From: an uncultured Pseudomonadota bacterium
GTDB lineage: Bacteria; Pseudomonadota; Gammaproteobacteria; Steroidobacterales; Steroidobacteraceae
Assembly (NCBI GenBank): GCA_903828595.1
Contig: CAIKMS010000016.1
Coordinates: 303,036 to 367,035 of the forward strand
Reading direction: 5' to 3'
Length of the DNA: 64,000 nt
Each line of letters opens with the position of its first letter. Within the stretch, counting starts at the first letter, position 1. The position numbers and the translations under genes are program-made. Below the pieces are notes generated by a model. It did no database searches. It had not been told where the DNA came from and was given only the letters and a program-made list of their open reading frames with translations. Below, in pieces: positions 19,459-29,139 of the stretch.

Positions 19459-19487
19459 TTGAGCTGGGCTGTAAATGCGCCTAAGGT
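19459..19487 (+). promoter_or_regulatory. Probable rnpB promoter
   Basis: TTGAGC at 19459-19464 and TAAGGT at 19482-19487 are 17 nt apart. They predict a start about 7 nt downstream, exactly at the first base of the RNase P RNA closing stem (19494). The hexamers are imperfect; spacing and position are the main support. Confidence 0.5.
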
Positions 19488-19493
19488 CTGCCC

Positions 19494-19893
<400 letters not shown>

Positions 19894-20222
19894 CTTTTTC
19901 CTGCCTTTGTTCGGCTTTTTTGACCGCCAGGATCGCTCCAGATCCCATCGGCGCCACCTTGTCGGCCCGAATCCGTGAGCGGCTCTTTCCAGCGGCTCGT
20001 GCCCGGCGTGATCGTGAGGTCTTCTAGACCTCGTGGAGGCTCGCTAAACCCACGTTAAGTCTTGCTCACCTGCCGTTTGGGCCATGGTGTCGCGCTATCT
20101 TAACTTTCAGCGCAAAGTAGCCTCCGTAACCCATTGATTTTTGGCCTACTCAAGCGTCAATTTTTGACGTTCTCCCACTCGGTAAGTCCCTGTAGGCATT
20201 GGAAAAATTTTACATTTTCACG
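19894..20222 (+). other. Gene-free spacer between rnpB and the mraZ promoter
   Basis: No open frame in this stretch looks coding. It begins with the T runs after rnpB (19894-19898 and a second run near 19915-19921). A small perfect hairpin, GAGGTC/GACCTC with a 5-nt loop, lies at 20016-20032. Just upstream of the mraZ promoter there is a more A+T-rich tract (about 20120-20222), as is usual for a strong promoter. I see no RNA gene of a known family here. Confidence 0.5.
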
Positions 20223-20251
20223 TTGACCTGAACGGTTGTGCGTCCTATAGT
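20223..20251 (+). promoter_or_regulatory. Main promoter of the dcw cluster
   Basis: TTGACC (20223-20228) and TATAGT (20246-20251), each one base from the sigma-70 consensus, are separated by the ideal 17 nt. The predicted start near 20258 lies just upstream of mraZ and within the MraZ repeats, so the site is arranged for autorepression. No other equally good promoter is seen before ftsZ. Confidence 0.85.
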
Positions 20252-20284
20252 GGCAGCAAGTGGGGGAAAGTGGGGGAGAATGGG
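20250..20284 (+). promoter_or_regulatory. MraZ operator with four direct repeats at 10-bp spacing
   Basis: The repeats are GTGGC at 20250, GTGGG at 20260, GTGGG at 20270 and ATGGG at 20280, each starting exactly one helical turn after the previous one. MraZ is known to bind GTGGG-like repeats with 5-bp spacers upstream of its own gene. Here the first, degenerate repeat overlaps the last bases of the -10 hexamer, so bound MraZ should block initiation directly. Confidence 0.85.
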
Positions 20285-20303
20285 ACGTTGTCCCAATCCA
20301 GAC

Positions 20304-20756
20304 ATGTTTCGTGGTGCCAACAAAGTAACGCTGGATGCCAAAGGCCGGATGGTGATGCCCACCCGGTATCGGGATCGGCTTGCCGAGCGTTCGCAGAGCC
20401 AGTTGGTGGTGACCATTGATCGTGACCAGTGTCTGCTCCTGTACCCCCTGCCGGACTGGGAAGAGATCGAGCGCAAGCTCATGCGCTTGCCTTCGCTGAA
20501 TGACCAGGCCCGACGCCTCCAGCGCCTGATGGTGGGTCATGCCACCGAGGTGGAGTTGGATGGCCATGGTCGTCTGCTGCTTCCGCCGCAGTTGCGTGAG
20601 TTTGGTGGCCTTACCCGTGAGGCGATGCTGATCGGTCAGGGCACACGGTTTGAGTTGTGGGATGAGGTTCGTTGGAACTTAAAGCGTGATGAGTGGCTCC
20701 AGGATGATGAGCTGCCCGCCCAGTTATCCGCGGATCTCGAGTCATTATCGCTTTAG
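20304..20756 (+). CDS. mraZ: Transcriptional regulator / division-cluster protein MraZ
   Basis: 150 residues from the ATG at 20304 (MFRGANKVTLDAKGR), the conserved beginning of the family; the frame extends upstream through the operator and is not translated from there. Two AbrB-like swapped-hairpin domains are visible: residues about 4-50 (TLDAKGRMVMPTRYRD) and about 80-125 (ELDGHGRLLLPPQLREFGG). MraZ forms a ring that binds the repeats at 20250-20284 and represses the dcw operon. It is the first gene of the cluster. Confidence 0.97.
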   Translation: MFRGANKVTLDAKGRMVMPTRYRDRLAERSQSQLVVTIDRDQCLLLYPLPDWEEIERKLMRLPSLNDQARRLQRLMVGHATEVELDGHGRLLLPPQLREFGGLTREAMLIGQGTRFELWDEVRWNLKRDEWLQDDELPAQLSADLESLSL

Positions 20757-20818
20757 TAGACAGGCGGTTCGTGCGCGCTCATTGACGGGCGCTAAGCGGG
20801 CGCCGAGGCGGCAGTCGG

Positions 20819-21751
20819 TTGGTCAGTTCACCACTCAATGCTCATGCGTCTGTGTTGCTCGCTGAAGCAGTGGCGTCGCTGGCTGTGCGCTCGGATGGTT
20901 GTTATGTCGATGCGACCTACGGGCGTGGTGGGCATGCGCGGGCGATTTTAGGTTTGCTAGGTCCGACGGGAGAGCTGCTTGTTATCGATCGGGATCCACA
21001 AGCTGTTGCTCATGCGCGCGAGACAATCGGTCAGGATGCGCGCGTCACCGTGCGCCAAGCCACCTTCGATGCGATTGCTGAGTGGGTTGAGCCGCTATCG
21101 GTGGCCGGTGTCTTGTTTGATCTGGGTGTTTCCTCGCCACAGTTGGATGACGGGCAACGTGGTTTTAGTTTCATGCGTGATGGCCCGCTGGATATGCGCA
21201 TGGATCCTGAGCACGGTGAGAGTGCTGCTGACTTCATTGCCAAGGCCAGTGAGCAGGAAATCGTGGCCGTGATTTTTGAGTTAGGTGAAGAGCGATTCGC
21301 GCGACGTATAGCAGCGGCATTGGTGGCTGCGCGTGCGCAATCTTCGATCACCACCACGGCGCAATTAGCCGAGATCATCAGCCGCGCGGTTCCTAAGCGT
21401 GAGCCTGGAAAACATCCGGCAACGCGCACTTTTCAGGCGCTGCGGATGCGCGTGAATAAAGAGTTGGAGTTGATTGAGCGGGCGCTTGGCAATGCTATTG
21501 ACGTGCTTCAAGTCGGCGGTCGGCTGGCGGTGATCAGTTTTCACTCGCTGGAGGATCGCCTGGTTAAGCGCTACCTGCGTCGCGAGTCGGACGGTGATCC
21601 GATATGGCGTGGAATGCCGCAGGTACCGCCTGAGGCTCAAGCCCGTCTGGCGCTAGTCGGAAAAGCGATTCGTCCGAGTGAGGAAGAGATTGCCGTTAAT
21701 CCTCGTGCTCGCAGCGCCACCTTGCGTGTCGCTGAACGGGTGCGCGCATGA
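20819..21751 (+). CDS. rsmH: 16S rRNA (cytosine(1402)-N4)-methyltransferase RsmH
   Basis: 310 residues. The SAM-binding segment DATYGRGGHARAIL, the VLFDLGVSSPQLDDGQRGFSF block and the RTFQALRMRVNKELE and ISFHSLEDRLVKRYLR blocks are all diagnostic. It N4-methylates C1402 of 16S rRNA, the same base modified by RsmI, whose gene is nearby. The start appears to be TTG at 20819: the family's HASVLL motif follows within ten residues and no ATG or GTG fits. The 3' end overlaps ftsL by 4 nt. Confidence 0.95.
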   Translation: MVSSPLNAHASVLLAEAVASLAVRSDGCYVDATYGRGGHARAILGLLGPTGELLVIDRDPQAVAHARETIGQDARVTVRQATFDAIAEWVEPLSVAGVLFDLGVSSPQLDDGQRGFSFMRDGPLDMRMDPEHGESAADFIAKASEQEIVAVIFELGEERFARRIAAALVAARAQSSITTTAQLAEIISRAVPKREPGKHPATRTFQALRMRVNKELELIERALGNAIDVLQVGGRLAVISFHSLEDRLVKRYLRRESDGDPIWRGMPQVPPEAQARLALVGKAIRPSEEEIAVNPRARSATLRVAERVRA

Positions 21752-22023
21752 AAACTAATCCACTGGTTCTATTGTTGGCTGTGCTCTGGTTGCTGGTGTT
21801 GGTCTCGGCAGCGGCGGTAGTTCAGTTAAAACATCAGGAACGCGCGCTCTTTATTGAGCTGGAGCGTTTGGGTGGTGAGCGTGATCGACTCAACATTGAA
21901 TGGGGGCGTCTGCAGCTGGAGCAGAGCACCTGGTCGGCGCACGGATTTGTGGAGCAGGTAGCCGGGCGGCAGCTGCGCATGACCATGCCACAAGCAACCG
22001 ACGTGAAGATTGTGCGGCAATGA
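21748..22023 (+). CDS. ftsL: Cell division protein FtsL
   Basis: 91 residues: a very short cytoplasmic N-terminus, one membrane helix (about 5-26, LVLLLAVLWLLVLVSAAAVV), then a coiled-coil heptad region (KHQERALFIELERLGGERDRLNIEWGRLQ, here described by its ends at about 29-57). FtsL forms the FtsQLB complex that activates FtsWI at the division site. Its place between rsmH and ftsI, with ATGA overlaps on both sides, fixes the identity despite the weak sequence conservation of the family. Confidence 0.92.
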   Translation: MKTNPLVLLLAVLWLLVLVSAAAVVQLKHQERALFIELERLGGERDRLNIEWGRLQLEQSTWSAHGFVEQVAGRQLRMTMPQATDVKIVRQ

Positions 22024-23765
22024 AGAAAACCTTCAAAAAATCCAAGGACAATGACGGCAGCGCCGTATTTCGCTTCCGCAGTCATCTGTTGCTGGTTGTG
22101 ATGGTCTTCGGTGCTGTGGGTCTGTTGGGTCGCGCCGGTTACTTGCAGTTTATCAATCGCGATCATTTGGTTGATGAGGGTAACAAGCGTTTTGTTCGCA
22201 ATATTCCGATGCCGGCGCACCGCGGCAATATCGTGGATCGTTTTCATGAACCGTTGGCGGTCAGCACGCCTGTAGATACGGTTTGGATGAACCCGTCCAT
22301 CTTTAAGAAAAGCGTGGAGCAGCACCCTGAGCAGATGCAGAGTCTGGCACGGGCGTTAAATCGGGATCCTGAGTGGTTGGCCCGACGCGTCACGGCCAAC
22401 TTGGATTCCTCGTATCTGCCATTGGAAAAACAGCTGCAGCCTGAAGATGCCGAGCGCGTTAAAGCGCTGAAGATTCCAGGCGTCAATCTGCGTCGCGGCT
22501 ATCGTCGCTATTACCCGGCGGCGGAGGTCACCGGCCATGTGCTGGGTTTCACCGGCTCTGAAGACCAAGGCCAGGAAGGCTTGGAGCTGGAGTACGAGCA
22601 GCTGCTAGGTGGCGAGGACGGCATTAAGCGCGTTTTACAAGATCGCATGGGTGAAGTCGTGGACAGCATTGAGGTGGTGCGTCCACCTCGCTCCGGTGAG
22701 GAAATTGTCAGCAGTATCGATTTGCGTATCCAGTATTTGGCTTATCGCGAGCTGAAGAGTGCGATTCGTGACGATCAGGCGCGGGCGGGATCGGTCATCG
22801 TCTTGGATGTGCAGACCGGTGAGATTCTGGCGATGGTCAATCAGCCCTCATTCAACCCGAATGACCGTTCGGCGCTTGATGTGAGTGCTTTCCGTAATCG
22901 CGCCGCACTGGATCTGTTTGAGCCAGGCTCCACCATGAAGCCTTTTGTCGCCGCAGCGGCATTAGCCAGCGGTAAATACAACTCGGAATCTCGCATTGAT
23001 ACCAGTCCGGGTTTTTTCATGATCGGCAACGCATCGATCAAAGATCATGAGAACGAAGGTGTCATAGACATTGCCACTATCCTGGCTAAGTCCTCTAACG
23101 TGGGTATTTCGCGCATTGCTTTGTCGCTGGATAAAGCATTGATCTACAACACGATGGCCGGCGTTGGCTTTGGACGACTGACCCCTACTGGTTTTCCCGG
23201 TGAGGCGGCCGGCATTTTGCCGCATTACGAGCACTGGCATGACTCGATGACGGCGCACTTGGCGTTTGGCTATAACTTATCCGTCACTGCGCTGCAGTTA
23301 GCGCAGGCCTATTCTACGATCGCCACGATGGGTATTCGTCGGCCTCTGACCTTTAGAAAAGTAGAAGGTCCGGTTGCCGGTGAGCGCGTGCTACCCGAGG
23401 CGGTCTGTCGTGAATTAATCCACATGATGGAAGCAGTAACCGTCGCGGGTGGTACTGCCACGCGAGCCGCTATACGGGGTTATCGTGTGTCGGGTAAAAC
23501 CGGTACGGCCTTGAAGGCGGGTCCGGGCGGTTATTCGCAGACCCGCTTCACTGCTTTGTTTGCTGGTATGGTGCCCGCCACCAATCCACGCTTGGTGGCT
23601 GTGGTGGTGATTGATGATCCCACCGGATTGCATCAGGGCGGTCAGGTATCAGCCCCGGTTTTTTCATCCGTTCTATCTGGCGCGCTGCGTCTGATGGCAA
23701 TTCCGCCGGATGATTTAGAGCACGTGCCGGCAGCCACACTGGTTCAAGCGGTGGCCGGACCATGA
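22020..23765 (+). CDS. ftsI: Peptidoglycan D,D-transpeptidase FtsI (PBP3)
   Basis: 581 residues from the ATG that overlaps the ftsL stop codon. One membrane anchor (about 21-40), the PBP dimerisation domain (RGNIVDRFHEPLAVS near 68), then the transpeptidase domain with the active-site Ser304 in STMK (304-307), the SSN motif at 358-360 and the KTG motif at 493-495. It cross-links septal peptidoglycan together with FtsW, encoded downstream. It overlaps murE by 4 nt. Confidence 0.97.
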   Translation: MKKTFKKSKDNDGSAVFRFRSHLLLVVMVFGAVGLLGRAGYLQFINRDHLVDEGNKRFVRNIPMPAHRGNIVDRFHEPLAVSTPVDTVWMNPSIFKKSVEQHPEQMQSLARALNRDPEWLARRVTANLDSSYLPLEKQLQPEDAERVKALKIPGVNLRRGYRRYYPAAEVTGHVLGFTGSEDQGQEGLELEYEQLLGGEDGIKRVLQDRMGEVVDSIEVVRPPRSGEEIVSSIDLRIQYLAYRELKSAIRDDQARAGSVIVLDVQTGEILAMVNQPSFNPNDRSALDVSAFRNRAALDLFEPGSTMKPFVAAAALASGKYNSESRIDTSPGFFMIGNASIKDHENEGVIDIATILAKSSNVGISRIALSLDKALIYNTMAGVGFGRLTPTGFPGEAAGILPHYEHWHDSMTAHLAFGYNLSVTALQLAQAYSTIATMGIRRPLTFRKVEGPVAGERVLPEAVCRELIHMMEAVTVAGGTATRAAIRGYRVSGKTGTALKAGPGGYSQTRFTALFAGMVPATNPRLVAVVVIDDPTGLHQGGQVSAPVFSSVLSGALRLMAIPPDDLEHVPAATLVQAVAGP

Positions 23766-25267
23766 GCGCCTGTCTTGCAGTAAACCCGCAACGCCCGGTC
23801 ATTGATTTGGCTGAGCTGTTGGCGGATCGCTTAAAGATCGCCCCACTGGCTGTTACCGGTTTAACTCTGGATAGCCGACGCGTGTCGGCTGGTGATGCTT
23901 TTGTTGCGTTGCCGGGGGCTCTGGCTCATGGGTTGAGTTTTGCGCCTGCCGCCTGTGCGCAGGGTGTGCAAGTCGTGTTGGTGGATGCCAGCGATGCGCA
24001 CTCCGGCGTGGCCTTACCCGCACATGTGCAGGTTCTTAAAGTTCCGCACCTGATGCGAGATCTGGCTGAGCTAGCGAATCGAGCCTACGGGTATCCGTCC
24101 AGGCAACTGTCGATTACGGGTATCACCGGCACGAACGGTAAGACCACAACGGCCTGGCTGTTGGCCAGTGCGTATCAGGCGCTGGGCCAGTCGGCGGGCT
24201 ATATCGGCACTCTGGGTTCGGGGCTGCTCAATCACTTGAGTGCGCCTACGCACACCACGCCCGATGTCATTACCCTGCAGCAGAACTTGGCCGGCATCCA
24301 GGCAGCCGGTGCGACGACGGTGGCCATGGAAGTCTCTTCACAGGGTTTGGCGCAGTCGCGCACCGATGCTATTGGTATCAAACGTGCTGGCTTCACCAAT
24401 CTGACGCGCGACCATCTGGACTATCACGGGACCTTGGAGGCCTACGGCGCCGCCAAGGCTCGTCTGTTTGTCGGTTCGGATTTGCAGCAGGCCGTCATCA
24501 ATGTGGCTGATGCGTTTGGTGAACAGTTAGCCGGCTCGCTGCGCTCAGACATTCAACTGATAGCCGTGCAGCCCAGCGATGATCGCTATCCAAATTTTGT
24601 GCGTGCACGCTCCATCAAGCCGCAGTGGGATGGTTTGGTGATTGAGGGTGAGTCGCATCTGGGCGCGTTCACGCTGCACTCTTCGCTGATTGGTCTTTTT
24701 AATGTTGAAAATCTGCTGGTCGCTTTGGGCTTGCTGTTAGCCGATGGGTTGGCTCTTGCTGATGCGGTTCGGGCGTTGCAGCAAGCTAAGGCGCCACCTG
24801 GGCGTATGGAAGTGTGGCGATTGGCAAATAATGCGGTGGTCGTAGTTGACTACGCTCATACGCCGGATGCTTTGGAAAAAGCCCTGCAAAGCCTGCGTCA
24901 GCATGCGCAAGCTCAGTTGTGGTGTGTGTTTGGTTGTGGTGGTGATCGCGATCCTGGAAAGCGTCCGCTCATGGGGGCGGTGGCTGAGCGCCTGGCGGAT
25001 CGCGTGGTGGTTACCGACGACAACCCACGTGGCGAGGACTCGCAGGCTATCTGGGCGGACATTGATCGAGGCTTTTTAGAGCCTGCACGCGTGCTGCATG
25101 AATCTGACCGGGCACAGGCCATAGGCTTAGCCATTGCTCACTCCAAGGCCGGCGACGTCATTTTAGTGGCTGGCATGGGTCACGAGACTTGCCAAATTCG
25201 GGCTGGTGTCAGCCGGGCTTATAGTGACCGTGACACGGTAGCCTCATTCGCGGCAGGTTCCCCATGA
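23762..25267 (+). CDS. murE: UDP-N-acetylmuramoyl-tripeptide synthetase MurE (meso-diaminopimelate type)
   Basis: 501 residues of the Mur ligase family. The ATP-binding loop is ITGTNGKTTTAWLL, and the substrate-specificity motif DNPR is present (VTDDNPRGEDSQ), which selects meso-diaminopimelate over lysine. It adds the third amino acid to UDP-MurNAc-L-Ala-D-Glu in the cytoplasm. It overlaps its neighbours by 4 nt on both sides. Confidence 0.97.
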   Translation: MSACLAVNPQRPVIDLAELLADRLKIAPLAVTGLTLDSRRVSAGDAFVALPGALAHGLSFAPAACAQGVQVVLVDASDAHSGVALPAHVQVLKVPHLMRDLAELANRAYGYPSRQLSITGITGTNGKTTTAWLLASAYQALGQSAGYIGTLGSGLLNHLSAPTHTTPDVITLQQNLAGIQAAGATTVAMEVSSQGLAQSRTDAIGIKRAGFTNLTRDHLDYHGTLEAYGAAKARLFVGSDLQQAVINVADAFGEQLAGSLRSDIQLIAVQPSDDRYPNFVRARSIKPQWDGLVIEGESHLGAFTLHSSLIGLFNVENLLVALGLLLADGLALADAVRALQQAKAPPGRMEVWRLANNAVVVVDYAHTPDALEKALQSLRQHAQAQLWCVFGCGGDRDPGKRPLMGAVAERLADRVVVTDDNPRGEDSQAIWADIDRGFLEPARVLHESDRAQAIGLAIAHSKAGDVILVAGMGHETCQIRAGVSRAYSDRDTVASFAAGSP

Positions 25268-26631
25268 GTCGCGTGCTGTCAGAGTTCTCGCGTCTGGCCG
25301 GCGGTGAGTTACGGGGAGTGGATCGCTCTTTTGCGAGCGTCAGCAGTGACAGTCGTACCTTGACGCCCGGTGATCTGTTTGTCGCGCTGAGTGGCCCTAA
25401 CTTTGATGGTCATCATTTTGTCGCTGCGGCTGCTGCCGCCGGTGCAGTGGCTGCGGTTGTCTCGCACGTCGTGGAAGCGCCCATAGCGCAAGTTCTGGTT
25501 GATGATCCGCTTGCCGCCCTACAGCGGGTCGCCGCCCAATGGCGCGCCCGTCATCCGATTCCGGTTGTTGGTGTGGCCGGTAGTAACGGTAAGACGACGA
25601 CTAAAGAGCTGATAGCGGCGATTTTGGCCGTGCGAGGCCCGTCTTTAGCGACGCGCGGTAATTTGAATAACCACATTGGTGTGCCTTTAACGCTGATGCG
25701 TTTAGGTAATGAGCATCGCTCAGCGGTGATTGAGATGGGTGCTAATGCGTGTGGTGATATCGCCGCCCTCGTGCCTTGGGTGGCCCCCACGGTGGGTGTG
25801 GTAACGAATGCGGGCGCTGAGCACCTGGAAGGGTTTGTGAATCTTGACGGTGTTGCCGCTGGTGAGGGTGAGCTGTTTGAGGGTTTGCCAGCCGTGGGCA
25901 CCGCGGTGATTAACGCCGATGACGAGTACGCCAACTATTGGCGCAGTCGTACGGCGAGTGAGCGAGTTTTGTCCTTTGGGTTAACACAGCCCGCCGATTT
26001 TACAGCGCAGAACCTGCAAACCACGCTCGGCGAGGAGGGTTTTCAGAGTCACTTCACGCTGGTTTGTCCGGCCGGGTCACAAAGCATTTCGCTGGCTTTG
26101 GGCGGAACTCACAACGTACACAACGCGTTAGCGGCAGCGGCGGCAGCTTTTGCAGCAGGCGCAAGCCTTCCTGAGATTCGCCAAGGTCTGGCTGCAGTGC
26201 GACCGGTCAAGGGGCGATTACAGCCCAAGCGGGCGGTGAACGGTGCGCGCTTGATTGATGATTCTTATAACGCTAATCCCAGCAGCGTGCTGGCCGGGTT
26301 TGCGGTTCTCTCAACGCTGCCCGGCGAGAGGTGGCTGGTGTTGGGTGACATGGGCGAGTTGGGTGCCAATGAGGTCGAGTTTCATCGCCAGGTCGCGCTG
26401 CAGGCCCGGCAGGCTGGCATTGCGCGCCTCTACGCGATCGGGTCATTAACTGTGCATACGGTAGAGGCCTTTGGTGCGGGTGCCCAGTGGTTTAACAGCG
26501 CGCCTGAGTTGGCAGCTGCCGTCAGTGGCGATTTGCACAGTGATGTAACCGTGCTGATAAAGGGCTCTAGGCTTAATCGCCTGGAGCGAGTCGTGGATGC
26601 GCTGCTGTTACCAGTGGCGGTGGCCTCATGA
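25264..26631 (+). CDS. murF: UDP-N-acetylmuramoyl-tripeptide--D-alanyl-D-alanine ligase MurF
   Basis: 455 residues. The Mur ligase P-loop is [18 protein letters not shown], followed by [13 protein letters not shown] and the [22 protein letters not shown] block, then the [15 protein letters not shown] segment of the C-terminal domain. It adds D-Ala-D-Ala to complete the UDP-MurNAc pentapeptide. It is coupled to murE by a 4-nt overlap and followed by mraY after 10 nt. Confidence 0.97.
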   Translation: MSRVLSEFSRLAGGELRGVDRSFASVSSDSRTLTPGDLFVALSGPNFDGHHFVAAAAAAGAVAAVVSHVVEAPIAQVLVDDPLAALQRVAAQWRARHPIPVVGVAGSNGKTTTKELIAAILAVRGPSLATRGNLNNHIGVPLTLMRLGNEHRSAVIEMGANACGDIAALVPWVAPTVGVVTNAGAEHLEGFVNLDGVAAGEGELFEGLPAVGTAVINADDEYANYWRSRTASERVLSFGLTQPADFTAQNLQTTLGEEGFQSHFTLVCPAGSQSISLALGGTHNVHNALAAAAAAFAAGASLPEIRQGLAAVRPVKGRLQPKRAVNGARLIDDSYNANPSSVLAGFAVLSTLPGERWLVLGDMGELGANEVEFHRQVALQARQAGIARLYAIGSLTVHTVEAFGAGAQWFNSAPELAAAVSGDLHSDVTVLIKGSRLNRLERVVDALLLPVAVAS

Positions 26632-26641
26632 AGGAGGTTGC

Positions 26642-27727
26642 ATGCTGTATTGGTTAACCGAGGCGCTGGCCACACTGCAGCCTACGTTTCACGTATTTAG
26701 CTACCTGACGCTGCGCGCTATTTTGGCGGCGATGACGGCGCTCATCATCTCGCTGTTGGTCGGTCCTACGATGATTCGTCGCTTAACTGACCGCCAGATC
26801 GGCCAAAACGTTCGTTCTTTTGGTCCGCAGTCGCATCTTAAAAAGCAAGGCACCCCGACGATGGGCGGTGCGCTGATTTTAGTGGCGATGACGTTAAGCA
26901 CGCTGCTGTGGGCGGATCTGGCCAACCGTTACGTACGTATTGTTTTATTGGTGACGATTGCGTTTGGAATGGTTGGCTTTTACGACGATTACTTAAAGCT
27001 GGTGGTGGGTAACTCGAAGGGTTTATCGGCGCGCGCAAAGTACAGCCTGCAGTCTTTAATTGGGCTGACCGCGGCGCTGGTTTTGTGGAGCAGCGCGGTA
27101 GTGCCGAGTGAGACGGCTTTATACGTGCCGTTTTTTAAGAGCTTTGTGGTTCCTTTAAGTTTTGTGTCTTATGTGGTGCTGGTTTATCTGGTGGTGGTTG
27201 GCAGCAGTAATGCCGTTAACCTCACCGATGGTCTGGATGGACTGGCCATCATGCCCGCCGTGATGGTCGCTGGCGCTCTGGGGGTGTTTGCGTACGCCTC
27301 CGGTAACGTGCACTTCGCAAATTATCTGTTTATCCCGCACGTGCCCGGTGTCGGTGAACTGCTGATTTTCTGCGGCACTTTGTTTGGCGCCGGATTGGGG
27401 TTTCTTTGGTTTAACACCTATCCCGCTCAGGTTTTTATGGGCGATGTCGGTGCTCTGGCTTTGGGTGCCGCGCTGGGCACTGTCGCCGTTGCTGTTCGTC
27501 AGGAACTGGTGCTGTTCATCATGGGCGGTGTCTTTGTGATGGAGACGGTCTCGGTGATGTTGCAGATCGCCTCTTTTAAGCTGACGGGTAAGCGCATCTT
27601 TCGTATGGCGCCTATTCATCATCACTTTGAGCTTAAGGGTTGGGCAGAGCCTAAGGTTATTGTCCGGTTCTGGATCATCACCGTGGTTCTGGTGTTGATC
27701 GGTCTTGCCACGTTGAAGATTCGCTGA
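26642..27727 (+). CDS. mraY: Phospho-N-acetylmuramoyl-pentapeptide transferase MraY
   Basis: 361 residues from the ATG at 26642, which has a near-perfect AAGGAGG ribosome-binding site 5 nt upstream; the longer frame into murF is not used. It is a polytopic enzyme with the catalytic Asp motifs [19 protein letters not shown] and the FMGDVGAL loop, plus the terminal [14 protein letters not shown] block. It transfers the muramyl pentapeptide to undecaprenyl phosphate, giving lipid I at the inner membrane. Confidence 0.97.
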   Translation: MLYWLTEALATLQPTFHVFSYLTLRAILAAMTALIISLLVGPTMIRRLTDRQIGQNVRSFGPQSHLKKQGTPTMGGALILVAMTLSTLLWADLANRYVRIVLLVTIAFGMVGFYDDYLKLVVGNSKGLSARAKYSLQSLIGLTAALVLWSSAVVPSETALYVPFFKSFVVPLSFVSYVVLVYLVVVGSSNAVNLTDGLDGLAIMPAVMVAGALGVFAYASGNVHFANYLFIPHVPGVGELLIFCGTLFGAGLGFLWFNTYPAQVFMGDVGALALGAALGTVAVAVRQELVLFIMGGVFVMETVSVMLQIASFKLTGKRIFRMAPIHHHFELKGWAEPKVIVRFWIITVVLVLIGLATLKIR

Positions 27728-29139
27728 TGTCACACGGCCTAGCCTCAAACTCTGCCGATATCCAAGCCGATAGCGCCACCGGTCGCTCTGTCGTGCATGC
27801 GCAGGGTCGCCATAATCTGGTGCTAGGCCTGGGCGATACGGGGTTGAGTTGCATTCGCTATCTCCTGGCCCACGGTGAGCACGTCACCATCGCCGACTCG
27901 CGCCCAGCGCCGCCGCAGCTGGCTGCGGTTGCAGCCCAATGGCCAGCGCTGGTGTGTCATTGCGGTGCGTGGTCCGTGAGTCTTCTGGATAAGGTCAGTC
28001 GCGTGGTCTTATCGCCAGGCGTTGATCGGCGTGACCCTCTAATCGTTGAGGCTCTGCGCCGTGGGTTGCCGGTCGTGGGCGATGTCGAGCTGTTTGCGAT
28101 GGATGTAGCCGCGCATCAGCCACAAGCACGTCTGGTGGGCATAACCGGCACCAACGGCAAGAGCACGGTGACTGCCTTGATTGCGGCGATGGCTGAAGAA
28201 TCGGGCATTCGGGTGCGTGCAGGTGCCAACTTAGGCCCGCCGGCTTTGGATCTGCTCGAGTCACCCCGGCCGGACTGGTACGCGCTGGAGTTATCCAGCT
28301 ACCAACTAGAGTCCACGCAGTCGTTGCGACTGGATGTGGCTATCCTTTTAAACGTGACTCCTGATCATATGGATCGCTATAACAGCGTGGCGGATTACGC
28401 GGCTGCTAAAGCACGCATCTTCACCCACGCAGCGCTCGCCGTGGTTAACGCCGATGATCCCACCGTCCAGTCACTGCTGCCGGCAGGCATACCCGTCAAA
28501 CAGTTTTCTGTCCAAGCGCAGGCAGACTATTGGGTGGATTCTAAAGCTGATCTTATGGTCTTAGAGCAGGGTGTGGCTAAAAGCATCATGCCCGTTGCGC
28601 AGCTTCGTCTGGGGGGGCGGCACAATGCCGCCAATGCGCTCGCTGCTCTGGCGACGGGCGACGCGATGGGCTTATCACGCGAATCCATGCGCGCTGCATT
28701 GGATAAGTTCTTAGGCCTACCGCATCGCATGCAGGTAGTGACTTGCTTTGATGGCGTTGACTATATCAACGATTCTAAAGGCACCAACGTCGGTGCGACG
28801 ATTGCTGCGATTAAGGGCATCACCCATCCGGTGGTTCTCATTGCCGGCGGAGATGCCAAAGGTCAGGACTTCGCGCCACTCGCTCAAGCCGCGCTGGGTA
28901 GGGTACGTCATACCGTCTTGCTGGGACGCGATCGTGATTTGCTGGCCCAGGCGTTGCGTGAGGTTTGCAGCATTCAACTGGTCAGCGACATGGCTCAGGC
29001 CGTAGCGGCCGCGCGAGCGCACGCCATGCCTGGGGATGCGGTCTTGTTATCTCCAGCGTGCGCCAGCACGGATATGTATCGCAACTACGCGGCTCGCGGA
29101 GAGGCTTTTGTTGCAGCCGTTCGGGAGTTGTCCGTATGA
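27727..29139 (+). CDS. murD: UDP-N-acetylmuramoyl-L-alanine--D-glutamate ligase MurD
   Basis: 470 residues. The first recognisable motif, VLGLGDTGLSCIRYL, begins about 31 residues after the start, so this protein has a longer N-terminus than usual, unless a downstream start is used. The ATP loop is ITGTNGKSTVTALIAAM; NDSKGTNVGATIAAI and the VLLSPACASTDMYRNYAARG block are intact. It adds D-Glu to UDP-MurNAc-L-Ala. The ATG shares one base with the mraY stop codon; the end overlaps ftsW. Confidence 0.96.
   Translation: MSHGLASNSADIQADSATGRSVVHAQGRHNLVLGLGDTGLSCIRYLLAHGEHVTIADSRPAPPQLAAVAAQWPALVCHCGAWSVSLLDKVSRVVLSPGVDRRDPLIVEALRRGLPVVGDVELFAMDVAAHQPQARLVGITGTNGKSTVTALIAAMAEESGIRVRAGANLGPPALDLLESPRPDWYALELSSYQLESTQSLRLDVAILLNVTPDHMDRYNSVADYAAAKARIFTHAALAVVNADDPTVQSLLPAGIPVKQFSVQAQADYWVDSKADLMVLEQGVAKSIMPVAQLRLGGRHNAANALAALATGDAMGLSRESMRAALDKFLGLPHRMQVVTCFDGVDYINDSKGTNVGATIAAIKGITHPVVLIAGGDAKGQDFAPLAQAALGRVRHTVLLGRDRDLLAQALREVCSIQLVSDMAQAVAAARAHAMPGDAVLLSPACASTDMYRNYAARGEAFVAAVRELSV

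Noticed and set aside
27155..27748. 197-codon minus-strand frame rich in His, Gln and Asp
   Set aside because: It is antisense to mraY; the composition is what membrane-helix codons give on the opposite strand.
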